A stretch of DNA of 39,340 nt from NCBI GenBank assembly GCA_002715965.1, contig PBAL01000029.1:1-39340 (forward strand), written 5' to 3'. Origin of the DNA: Verrucomicrobiales bacterium. GTDB lineage: Bacteria; Verrucomicrobiota; Verrucomicrobiia; Limisphaerales; JAYPXF01. Below, in pieces: positions 17,651-24,298 of the stretch (its first letter is position 1; each line of letters begins with the position of its first letter). Below the pieces are notes generated by a model. The model was not told the DNA's origin, ran no database searches, and was given only the letters and a program-made list of their open reading frames with translations. The translations under genes and the position numbers were made by a program.

Positions 17651-18455
17651 GGGCTCTTAAGCGGACACTCCGCGCTTAATCGCCATAGTGAACGAAGTGT
17701 TCAACGACAGCGACCAGCGCCCTGCCTGCGCGGCTGCTCGGAGAGGTAATTCTCAAGACGGCTGAATTCTCAACGCAAACTGAGAGCAGTCTTCTCTTGG
17801 TGCTGTCCGGATCGGCGAATATCGACGATCTCAATCTTGTTTCCCTGACCAACGCGGTCCCACGCTGCAAACCAGAGATCGAACGCCGACTGAAACGATA
17901 AGGCGCCAAAACTGGCGATCTGCAGATTTCGCTGACCTGATTCGGGACGAACGGCCTCGACCTCCACTGCGTTGATCTCAATGCCGAACGCATCTGGCAC
18001 AAACATCATAAATCGAAGAGTGTGGGGGGAGAACTCGATGTAGACATGAATGCTCGCTACGCCGCGTCCTCCCGCGTGGCGCTCGTGCTGGACGATTCAG
18101 GAAGCATGGGAGGAAAGCGAATCATTGAAGCCAAGGCGGCCGCAATTGATCCTCCCGAACGAGCTGATAGACCTCGCTCGGACCCGAATCCGGCAATGAT
18201 CGGACAGATTCAGCCAGATTCGGCGGCTCATCGTGATCCTCCCACAGCTTTGCGTGGTCCCGGCGGGGATTGTAATGGGCTGCTTGATTGCTGGAAGACA
18301 GACTTACGGGTAGGCACCTCTTGTTTCTGAAAGGGCATACTGCTGGTGCAGCAGGTGGGTGTCAATGAAGAGCCGAACCGCCCAAATTCGCTGCTGGCTC
18401 CCAGCCTCTTATTCGATTGCCCGACGACTGCGACCGCGTAACATCCGCTCCAAGT
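17651..18455. other. Intergenic stretch with only one weak gene remnant
   Basis: After hppA comes an imperfect inverted repeat (TTAAGC/GCTTAA around GGACACTCC, 17657-17679) without a T-run. This may be a weak terminator. A minus-strand 79-codon frame (17770-18009) has even composition but no family that I recognise and no ribosome-binding site. Apart from the VWA-like fragment at 18022-18150, I see no other features up to the amidohydrolase start. Confidence 0.4.
18022..18150 (+). pseudogene. Short remnant of a von Willebrand factor A (VWA) domain
   Basis: The plus-strand peptide SSRVALVLDDSGSMGGKRI followed by IEAKAAA matches the first strand and MIDAS motif (DxSGSM) of VWA domains, with the following helix. 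After about 40 residues the frame turns into proline/arginine-rich sequence without VWA features. The remaining roughly 150 residues of the domain are missing in all frames. It is therefore a fragment rather than a gene. The evidence is a single motif, so confidence is limited. Confidence 0.45.
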
Positions 18456-19286
18456 ATGAAGATCGATTCGCACCAGCATTTCTGGAACTACGACGCCGTC
18501 GATTATTCCTGGATCAGCGAGGAGCTTGCCGTCCTGAAACGCAATTTCACGCCCGCTGACCTTAAGGAGGAACTCGGTTCGGTCGGCATTGACTGCTGCG
18601 TGGCTGTGCAAGCGCGCCAAACTGTGGAAGAGGGACGCTGGTTGTGCTCGCTGGCCGATGACAATGATTTCATCAAGGGCGTTGTCGGTTGGGTCGATCT
18701 TTGTTCCGAAGATGCGGATCGACAGATGGAGAAACTCAACGCCCATCCCCGTTTCGTTGGCGTGCGCCACGTGGTGCAAGATGAGGAAGACGATCGATTC
18801 ATCGTTGGCGAGAACTTCATGCGCGGAATCAGCCTGCTGGAGAAATACGAACTTCGCTACGACATCCTGATCTTCCCCAAGCAACTCCCGGCCACGCTTG
18901 AATTTGTGAAGCAGTTTCCCGATCAACCTTTCGTCCTCGATCACATCGCCAAGCCGCTGATCAAGGATGCGATCATCGAGCCTTGGGAACTCCACATCCG
19001 AGAGCTGGCCCGGTTCTCAAACGTCATGTGCAAGGTGTCCGGCATGGTCACCGAAGCCGACTGGAAAGGTTGGGAGGTTGAGCACTTCGATCCTTTCCTG
19101 GATGTCGTGCTGGACGCGTTTGGACCGGACCGCCTCATGTATGGCTCCGACTGGCCGGTGTGCACGCTTGCGGGCAGCTACAAGCAGGCGCATTCACTGG
19201 CGTTGCGACTGGCCGAGCAACTCAGCGAATCCGAGCAGGAGAAATTTTGGGGCGGCAATGCAGCCAAATTTTACGGTCTCGAATAG
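18456..19286 (+). CDS. Amidohydrolase-2 family (L-fuconolactonase-like) hydrolase
   Basis: A 276-residue TIM-barrel metal-dependent hydrolase of the amidohydrolase_2/COG3618 type. The N-terminal KIDSHQHFWNY supplies the two metal-binding histidines. VLDHIAKP provides the central His, and MYGSDWPVC supplies the catalytic Asp near the C-terminus. Relatives hydrolyse sugar lactones such as L-fucono- or L-rhamnono-lactone in cytoplasmic deoxysugar catabolism. The ATG at 18456 was chosen over one 13 codons upstream because DSHQHFW normally lies at the extreme N-terminus. No dehydrogenase or aldolase partners are adjacent, so the exact lactone is unknown. It converges with the cupin gene, the two stops being one base apart. 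Confidence 0.88.
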   Translation: MKIDSHQHFWNYDAVDYSWISEELAVLKRNFTPADLKEELGSVGIDCCVAVQARQTVEEGRWLCSLADDNDFIKGVVGWVDLCSEDADRQMEKLNAHPRFVGVRHVVQDEEDDRFIVGENFMRGISLLEKYELRYDILIFPKQLPATLEFVKQFPDQPFVLDHIAKPLIKDAIIEPWELHIRELARFSNVMCKVSGMVTEADWKGWEVEHFDPFLDVVLDAFGPDRLMYGSDWPVCTLAGSYKQAHSLALRLAEQLSESEQEKFWGGNAAKFYGLE

Positions 19287-19287
19287 C

Positions 19288-19623
19288 CTACGCATCAACG
19301 ACGGTCAACGGACCATCAAACACGGTTAAACTCACGACCTCCGATTTGGCCACATGGGGGCCATGTACCTCCCCCTTGGGCGCATGAAACAGTGTGCCTT
19401 CGCAATAGACGTCTCCGGATTCTTCCCATTCACCGCTGAGTATATAAGCCCATTCGTTCGCGTCCGGATGAATGTGCGGGGGCACCGTAACCCCCGCCTT
19501 GAACTTTCTGAGCACAACCACGCCGCCCGTGGATTCGTCCTTGTGCAACGGCTTCAACTCGACGCCTTCATAGGGACCGGTTTGCCACTCTTTTGCGTCA
19601 GCCTTCGCGATGTATTGGAACAT
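19288..19623 (-). CDS. Single-domain cupin protein (ChrR-like)
   Basis: A 111-residue protein with one cupin barrel. Motif 1 is PPHIHPDANEWAYILSGEW, matching G(X)5HXH(X)3-4E(X)6G with two His and one Glu as metal ligands. Motif 2 is around GTLFHAPKGEVHG. It resembles the anti-sigma ChrR-type cupin domain standing alone. Small cupins of this kind bind a divalent metal and can act as isomerases, dioxygenases or sensors; the role here cannot be decided. It ends immediately beside the amidohydrolase stop on the other strand. Any functional link to that gene is speculative. Confidence 0.85.
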   Translation of the reverse strand: MFQYIAKADAKEWQTGPYEGVELKPLHKDESTGGVVVLRKFKAGVTVPPHIHPDANEWAYILSGEWEESGDVYCEGTLFHAPKGEVHGPHVAKSEVVSLTVFDGPLTVVDA

Positions 19624-19904
19624 GCCCGATTAAAACACGAACCTGTCAGAAAGCCCAATCGTAGCTCAGGCGGCCCAGAAATGGAGCACCGAGCACCGGG
19701 CGGCATACCACTACATCCCGATGATGTTTGCTCAGGAGTATCCAAGAGCTTCGGCCGTTCAGATTGATTGGGGAGATTCCAAGAGTTCCTGAAAACTCCT
19801 GAGCGGGCACCACTGACAAGGTCACCTGTGTCGAGCAATGCTCGGCGCTCCAAAAGGTTTTCAAGCACGCCACAAGCCGAGCACACCCATGTTCGCAGTT
19901 CCCA
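19624..19904. other. 281-base gap with no gene; contains a short palindrome
   Basis: No frame in this gap shows recognisable homology. It contains CGAGCAATGCTCG (about 19832-19844), a 6-bp inverted repeat, and otherwise looks like unique intergenic sequence. It probably holds the promoter of the cupin gene and the downstream end of the TolC-family gene. Confidence 0.35.
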
Positions 19905-21413
19905 CTACTCGATCCTCACGTCGAGTTTGTGCCGGTCCAGCGTCGTGCCTTCGCTCAACCAAAGCGACGAAAGCGCCTGGTTGTAATCAGCCAATGCGCG
20001 CAGTTCCGTTGAACGCTCCGCAGTCAAATCCCTCTGCAACTGTAGAACGAAGAAGCTCGTGCTCTTGCCGTTGTTCAGTTTCTTCTCCTCCGCCTCCAAC
20101 GCGGCCTCCGCATACAGCCGGGATTCACGGGTCGCGCTGATTCGTTCGTAGGCGGTCTGCGCCGACTTCACCGCATTGTCGATCTCCACCACGATCTGCT
20201 GCTCGAGCTGTTTGTATTCCTTCAGCATCCGTTCCTTCTGAATCCGGCTCTCACGATAGTTGTTCTTGGCTCTGCGATTACTGAGCGGCATCGAAAACAC
20301 CACACCATAAGAATAGCGCTGCCCATTGCCCGTTCGAATGCCATCGAATGAACGCGGAGCGTTCTGGCCAACACCGAGATGGCCATACGTAAGCTGTAGA
20401 TCAAGTGACGGAAGAACTTGATTCTTGCGAAAGCGCAGAACCACGTTTTGGCGCTCAAGCGTCTCCTTCCTTTGCAAAATATCTGGCCGGCTCGAAAGCC
20501 CCTTGTGCCAGCTTTGCTGCAAGTCAAACACCTTGGGCAACGGCAAAAGCCTGTCCGTCGGTTGAATCTCAATCGGCAACCAGCTTGCGACGTCATCGCT
20601 CAGCAATCCCTTCAGCGTGTTCATCTGCGAATCCAGACTGCGGCGCGCGTTGAGCAAGTCCGCCTTCCTCCCGGCAACCTGAGATTGAGCTTGTTTCCCG
20701 TCGAGAGGTGCAAGCGTCCCGAGTTCGATCTTGCGACTGGTTTCCGCAAACGACTTCTCCGCCAGCGACAGTGAAGCCTCTTGGACCCGTACGTTGTCGC
20801 GATTGTAGACCAGTTCGTAATAGGCCTGCTCGACCGAGTTCACCGTGCGTATGATCTGATGAAGCAGGGCCAGCTCGCTGATCTTCAGGGTGTGCTTATT
20901 CACCAGGATCGTCTGCCGTTGTGAATTCATCAGGAAGTTCTTCAGCAGCGGTTGGGTCACGCTGATTCCCAGGTCGGTGTTGTATTGGAACGAAGGGAAG
21001 AATGTTCCGCTCTGTCGAACCAATTGTCCCCTCAGATCGTAAGAGGTGCCGTATCCGGAGATTCCACGCAGCGATGGACCAAAACGTTCGGTGTTACTCT
21101 CACTGCTTGTGCCCAGCCCCAGAATACTGTTCGGGTCCGTCACTCCCGGAGACAATCTGAAGTTCTGTGAAACATTCATGTCGAGCGTCGGATCGTAATT
21201 CCCGAAGGAAGACTTCAGCGTATACTCGTCCATCTCCGGTTGCAGGCGGCTGATCTGAATCTCGAGGTTGTTCTGCAGCGCCAGTTGGATGCAATCGAGC
21301 AAACTCAGCGGGACGGTTTCGCCATATCCGATATTCGCGCGAGTCGGTTGTGCGGGAATGCTGAACAGGAGAACAAACAGGAGCTTCAGGGATTTCACGG
21401 GGCGAGATTGCAT
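19905..21413 (-). CDS. TolC-family outer membrane protein
   Basis: A 502-residue outer-membrane factor with a signal peptide (residues 1-26, ending PTRA). It has the repeated architecture of TolC proteins: two halves each giving beta-strands for the barrel and long alpha-helical hairpins for the periplasmic tunnel. The start of the mature protein (PLSLLDCIQLALQNNLEIQ) is the typical first helix. Long heptad-like helices appear near 190-260 and 400-470. It would form the exit duct of an efflux pump or type I secretion system. No adaptor or transporter is adjacent, and it is distinct from the NodT-type protein at 28800. It is divergent from the riboswitch operon, with 391 bases between them. 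Confidence 0.9.
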   Translation of the reverse strand: MQSRPVKSLKLLFVLLFSIPAQPTRANIGYGETVPLSLLDCIQLALQNNLEIQISRLQPEMDEYTLKSSFGNYDPTLDMNVSQNFRLSPGVTDPNSILGLGTSSESNTERFGPSLRGISGYGTSYDLRGQLVRQSGTFFPSFQYNTDLGISVTQPLLKNFLMNSQRQTILVNKHTLKISELALLHQIIRTVNSVEQAYYELVYNRDNVRVQEASLSLAEKSFAETSRKIELGTLAPLDGKQAQSQVAGRKADLLNARRSLDSQMNTLKGLLSDDVASWLPIEIQPTDRLLPLPKVFDLQQSWHKGLSSRPDILQRKETLERQNVVLRFRKNQVLPSLDLQLTYGHLGVGQNAPRSFDGIRTGNGQRYSYGVVFSMPLSNRRAKNNYRESRIQKERMLKEYKQLEQQIVVEIDNAVKSAQTAYERISATRESRLYAEAALEAEEKKLNNGKSTSFFVLQLQRDLTAERSTELRALADYNQALSSLWLSEGTTLDRHKLDVRIE

Positions 21414-21531
21414 TGACGGCCTAAACGCGTCAAACGCCCGCGAGTTCCAGAAATGTCTTCGATCACAGGTAGGGGCAGGCCGAAATCATTTGTCGGTTGG
21501 ATTCCAGTCATTTGTCCCAACGAATAAAAAG

Positions 21532-21561
21532 TTGACATAAGGAAGGAATTCCAGCACATAT
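21532..21561 (+). promoter_or_regulatory. Candidate promoter of the SAM-riboswitch operon
   Basis: A perfect -35 hexamer TTGACA lies at 21532-21537, about 45 bases before the riboswitch. The -10 region at the expected distance (CACATAT, about 21555-21561) is a poor match to TATAAT, so the exact start site is uncertain. The position directly ahead of the aptamer supports the call. Confidence 0.5.
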
Positions 21562-21580
21562 CCGCCCGTTCGCTTTGCGA

Positions 21581-21699
21581 ACTCTCATTCAGAGTGACTG
21601 AGGGACTGGCCCCATGAAGTCACGGCAACCGATTCCGGTGCGTCCCGGAATGACCAGGTGCCAAATCCAGCTCCGCAGGTGCGGAGAAAGATGAGAAGA
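21581..21699 (+). promoter_or_regulatory. SAM-I (S-box) riboswitch aptamer
   Basis: The leader contains, in order, the hallmark SAM-I elements: CTCTCAT (P1 5' strand), GAGGGACTGGCCCCATGAA (P2/kink-turn and core), CGGCAACC, GGTGCCAAATCC (P3/P4 core), and AAAGATGAGA (P1 3' strand). TCTCAT pairs with ATGAGA to close P1. The class binds S-adenosylmethionine and, in most hosts, shuts down methionine and SAM synthesis or uptake genes when SAM is plentiful. The 3' P1 strand is shared with a perfect antiterminator (GATGAGAAGAG, 21690-21700, against CTCTTCTCATC, 21727-21737), described under the terminator. It controls the three genes beginning at 21805. Confidence 0.93.
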
Positions 21700-21725
21700 G
21701 CGCGTTCACGAATCAGTTTCGTCAA

Positions 21726-21757
21726 CCTCTTCTCATCCCGAGAAGGGGCTTTTTTTT
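21726..21757 (+). terminator. Riboswitch-controlled intrinsic terminator with overlapping antiterminator
   Basis: CCTCTTCTC (21726-21734) pairs with GAGAAGGGG (21740-21748), with one G-T pair, around an ATCCC loop. A run of eight T (21750-21757) follows. The left arm is also complementary, over 11 bases, to the riboswitch P1 3' strand (21690-21700). With SAM bound, P1 sequesters that strand and the terminator forms. Without SAM, the antiterminator forms and transcription continues. This is a textbook attenuation layout, read directly from the bases. Confidence 0.9.
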
Positions 21758-21804
21758 GCCCCGATCGCCCGGGATGCAGGACGCACGAACAGACGAAAGA
21801 AAGT

Positions 21805-23061
21805 ATGAGCAAAAAGCAAGGTTTCATGAAAGCGCTGAAGTGTCGCGAATGCGGCACCGAGTATCCGCTCGAGGCGACTCATGTGTGTGAATTCGACTTC
21901 GGCCCGCTCGAAGTCGCCTACGACTACGACACCATCAAGGATTCGATGACCAAGGAAGCCATCGGGTCCCGCCCGCAAAACATGTGGCGCTACCGCGAAT
22001 TGCTGCCCGTAGCCGGCGAACCGACCGTGGGCACCAAGGTCGGATACACCCCGCTCATCAAGGCCGACCGCCTTGCCAAGCGGTTGGGAATCCGCGAACT
22101 CTACATCAAGAACGACGCGGTCAACTACCCTACCCTGTCCTTCAAAGATCGCGTGGTGAGTGTGGCCCTCAGCCGTTCAGTGGAACTCGGATTCGGCGTC
22201 GTCGCCTGTGCCTCCACCGGCAACCTCGCCAATTCCGTTGCCGCCAATGCTGCATCCGCCGGCCTCAAATCCTACGTGCTCATTCCGCATGACCTGGAAC
22301 AAGGCAAGGTCATCAACTCCCTCGTCTACAAGGCCAATGTCATCGGCATCAAAGGCCATTACGATGACGTGAACAAACTTTGCGCGGAAATCGCCGGCAA
22401 ATTCGGCTGGGCATTTGTGAACGTCAACATGCGGCCCTACTACGCAGAAGGTTCCAAGAGCATGGGATTTGAGATTGCCGAACAGCTCGGCTGGAAAGCA
22501 CCGCAACACACGGTCATCCCGATGGCCTCAGGTTCACTGCTAACCAAGGTTCACAAATCCTACCAGGAACTGGCCAAGATCGGACTCATCGACGAATCCG
22601 AAGTCCACATCCACGGGGCACAGGCCACCGGATGCAATCCGATCGCAGCCGCCGAGAAAGCCGGCCTCGACTTTTTCAAGCCGGTCAAACCGAACACCAT
22701 TGCCAAGTCCCTTGCCATTGGAACACCGGCAGACGGATTCTACGCACTCCGCGTCATGAAAGAAACCGGCGGCCATGCTGAAGATGTTTCCGATGATGAG
22801 ATTCGCGAAGGCATCCGTCTTCTGGCCGAGTGCGAAGGCATCTTTGCCGAAACCGCTGGTGGCGTAACCGTTGGCGTTGCGAAGAAGCTCATCGAATCCG
22901 GAAAGATTCCCGCCGACGACTCTGCCGTCCTCTGCATCACCGGCAACGGACTCAAGACCATTGACGCCGTCGACGGACACGTCGGCGCCACCCGCGAAAT
23001 CAAACCCAGCCTCCGTGAATTCGAGGCGCTGCTCGAAGCAGAAAAGAAAGTCACCGCTTGA
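21805..23061 (+). CDS. Threonine synthase-like PLP enzyme under SAM control
   Basis: A 418-residue fold-type II PLP enzyme of the threonine-synthase family, starting at the ATG after a GAAAGAAAG ribosome-binding site. A longer frame to 21658 crosses the terminator and is rejected. An incomplete zinc ribbon opens the protein (C13-x2-C16 and C28, the fourth Cys missing). The PLP lysine is K114 in NYPTLSFKDRVV, where threonine synthases have PTGSFKDRG. The phosphate loop is ASTGNLANSV (136-145), where STGN(T/S) is usual. These substitutions, the SAM riboswitch and the following sulfur-carrier gene argue against a plain threonine synthase. A role in converting an activated homoserine to homocysteine is my inference. 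Annotation pipelines would probably call it thrC. Confidence 0.88.
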   Translation: MSKKQGFMKALKCRECGTEYPLEATHVCEFDFGPLEVAYDYDTIKDSMTKEAIGSRPQNMWRYRELLPVAGEPTVGTKVGYTPLIKADRLAKRLGIRELYIKNDAVNYPTLSFKDRVVSVALSRSVELGFGVVACASTGNLANSVAANAASAGLKSYVLIPHDLEQGKVINSLVYKANVIGIKGHYDDVNKLCAEIAGKFGWAFVNVNMRPYYAEGSKSMGFEIAEQLGWKAPQHTVIPMASGSLLTKVHKSYQELAKIGLIDESEVHIHGAQATGCNPIAAAEKAGLDFFKPVKPNTIAKSLAIGTPADGFYALRVMKETGGHAEDVSDDEIREGIRLLAECEGIFAETAGGVTVGVAKKLIESGKIPADDSAVLCITGNGLKTIDAVDGHVGATREIKPSLREFEALLEAEKKVTA

Positions 23062-23063
23062 TT

Positions 23064-23339
23064 ATGCCAGTATCAGTAAGAATCCCCACTCCCCTGCGGA
23101 AACTCACCAACGACGAAGAACTCGTGACCGTGGAAGCCAAAACCATTGGCGACGCGATTGCGGAATTGCAGACCAAGTATCCCGGTATCCAGGAACGCCT
23201 CGTCGACGAGAACGGTGAAGTTCGTCGCTTCGTAAACATTTACCTCAATGAAGAAGACATCCGCTTCCTCGACAACAAGAACACCGAGATCAAGGATGGT
23301 GATGAAGTCAGCATCATCCCCGCGATCGCCGGTGGCTGA
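23064..23339 (+). CDS. MoaD/ThiS-type sulfur carrier protein
   Basis: A 91-residue ubiquitin-fold protein that begins two bases after the upstream stop (ATG at 23064; an in-frame TTG at 23058 overlaps that stop). MPVSVRIPTPLRKLT opens the fold, and NIYLNEEDIRFLDNKNTEIK precedes the final strand DGDEVSIIPAIAGG. The C-terminal diglycine is the site where E1-like MoeB/ThiF enzymes form an adenylate and then a thiocarboxylate, as in molybdopterin, thiamin and CysO-dependent cysteine synthesis. It is exposed without further processing. No moaE, moeB or JAMM peptidase gene is nearby, so molybdopterin synthesis is not implied. Its SAM-regulated operon points to sulfur delivery for homocysteine or methionine. 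Confidence 0.92.
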   Translation: MPVSVRIPTPLRKLTNDEELVTVEAKTIGDAIAELQTKYPGIQERLVDENGEVRRFVNIYLNEEDIRFLDNKNTEIKDGDEVSIIPAIAGG

Positions 23340-23343
23340 TCTC

Positions 23344-23670
23344 ATGCCCGCGAAAGCCAAAAAGAAAGCGGCCCGCAAGACCTCGAAGAAAAAGAGCACA
23401 CGGAAAAAGAAATCCGTGACCTCCGGCAAGCAGGTCGCCCGTTACTGGTGGACCTATCCCGGAAAACGCCTGAAAGACCCCATTATCTGGGAAGTCGGCC
23501 AGAAGTTCAAAGTCGTCACCAACGTCCGCACCGCCAGTGTGGACATCGACATGGGCATCGTCGGCATCCAACTCGAAGGCGAACGCGAGGAAATCAAACG
23601 CGCGATTGCTTACGTCGAGAAGAAAGGCGTGAACGTCGAGCCAGTTGAAATCGGCGCAATTGCCGGGTAA
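23344..23670 (+). CDS. NIL-domain protein with lysine-rich N-terminal tail
   Basis: A 108-residue protein starting four bases after the MoaD-like gene. Residues 1-30 are almost entirely Lys, Arg, Ala, Ser and Thr (KAKKKAARKTSKKKSTRKKK). From about residue 33 a small ferredoxin-like domain follows (WTYPGKRLKDPIIWEVGQKF, then TASVDIDMGIVGIQLEGERE). This matches the NIL domain, also found at the C-terminus of the methionine importer ATPase MetN and in archaeal proteins tied to homocysteine formation. The domain typically senses or handles methionine and sulfur compounds. The spacing and shared terminator put it in the riboswitch operon. The basic tail is unusual for a NIL protein and its role is unknown. 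Confidence 0.85.
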   Translation: MPAKAKKKAARKTSKKKSTRKKKSVTSGKQVARYWWTYPGKRLKDPIIWEVGQKFKVVTNVRTASVDIDMGIVGIQLEGEREEIKRAIAYVEKKGVNVEPVEIGAIAG

Positions 23671-23688
23671 CTAGAATTTAGCAGAGCG

Positions 23689-23715
23689 AACCCGAGTTAT
23701 CCCGCGGCTCGGGTT
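23689..23715 (+). terminator. Terminator of the SAM-regulated operon
   Basis: AACCCGAG (23689-23696) pairs with CTCGGGTT (23708-23715), and the right arm runs into TTCC. It stands 19 bases after the NIL-domain gene and closes the operon. The T-run is short, so efficiency may be moderate. Confidence 0.7.
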
Positions 23716-23769
23716 TTCCTGTAGGTGCATCAATAAAACGAAGAAACGTGGGCCTGGTTCCCGAACTCC

Positions 23770-23817
23770 GGGCAAAGGAATGTGTCGGCGGATTTTTCAA
23801 GAATCATTCCTTTGCCC
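23770..23817. repeat. Perfect 13-bp inverted repeat in an intergenic region
   Basis: GGGCAAAGGAATG (23770-23782) and CATTCCTTTGCCC (23805-23817) are exact inverse complements around a 22-base loop. A second small hairpin (CGGGTC-AGGA-GACCCG) lies about 70 bases on, near 23879-23895. Neither has a following T-run. They may be relics of a mobile element whose transposase fragment lies at 24020, or a structured transcript. Nothing else is recognisable between 23716 and 24020. Confidence 0.5.
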
Positions 23818-24019
23818 ATGGGATTCGGCACTTCCTTGTCTCCCGGCAGCACCGGAGACCTTCGGTCACAAGAGTGCACGGGTCAGGAGACCCGCGCACA
23901 CAACAGAACAACTTGTGAATCCGTAGGCAGGCCCAAGTAGTTCATCAGATACTGTCTGCCGATTACACAGGCAGAGAGAATCGCTGACCTGCAATCCTCC
24001 TGCTCAAACTTTCGGTAAA

Positions 24020-24131
24020 GATAGCTGGCGAGAACCCGCCTCAGAGTTCATCGAAGGCTACTACAACACCCAGCGCAAACATTCGGCTCTGGGCTACCTC
24101 GCCCCCAATCAATTTAATGCCAAACTACTCA
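24020..24131 (+). mobile_element. C-terminal remnant of an IS3-family transposase
   Basis: The plus frame reads DSWREPASEFIEGYYNTQRK followed by HSALGYLAPNQFNAKLL. The YYNxxRxHSALGYxxPxxF string is the signature C-terminal end of the DDE integrase core of IS3-type transposases. Only about 37 residues remain, with no DDE residues, no orfA and no visible terminal inverted repeats. The frame stays open to a TAG at 24230 but loses resemblance. It marks a past insertion between the riboswitch operon and the RND operon. Confidence 0.8.
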
Positions 24132-24298
24132 AAACAAGATACGAACCGGTCCAAAAGTCGGTGGCATCTCACGTCACTCTGCACACAAGGGACACATCTC
24201 GGCGCTGTGTGCCCTTGTTCTTATCCGAGTAGTCCGTGTCATCCGCGGTTTAGCTTCCCGCATTCCAGGGCTTCGCAGAGCTGGAATGTGCGACGGGC

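Noticed and set aside
17770..18009. A 79-codon minus-strand ORF after hppA
   Set aside because: Composition is protein-like, but I found no motif, ribosome-binding site or conserved context to support a gene.
21658..21804. Upstream in-frame extension of the threonine-synthase-like gene
   Set aside because: It would translate the riboswitch 3' part and terminator hairpin. The ATG at 21805 has a ribosome-binding site and lies just before the zinc-ribbon homology.
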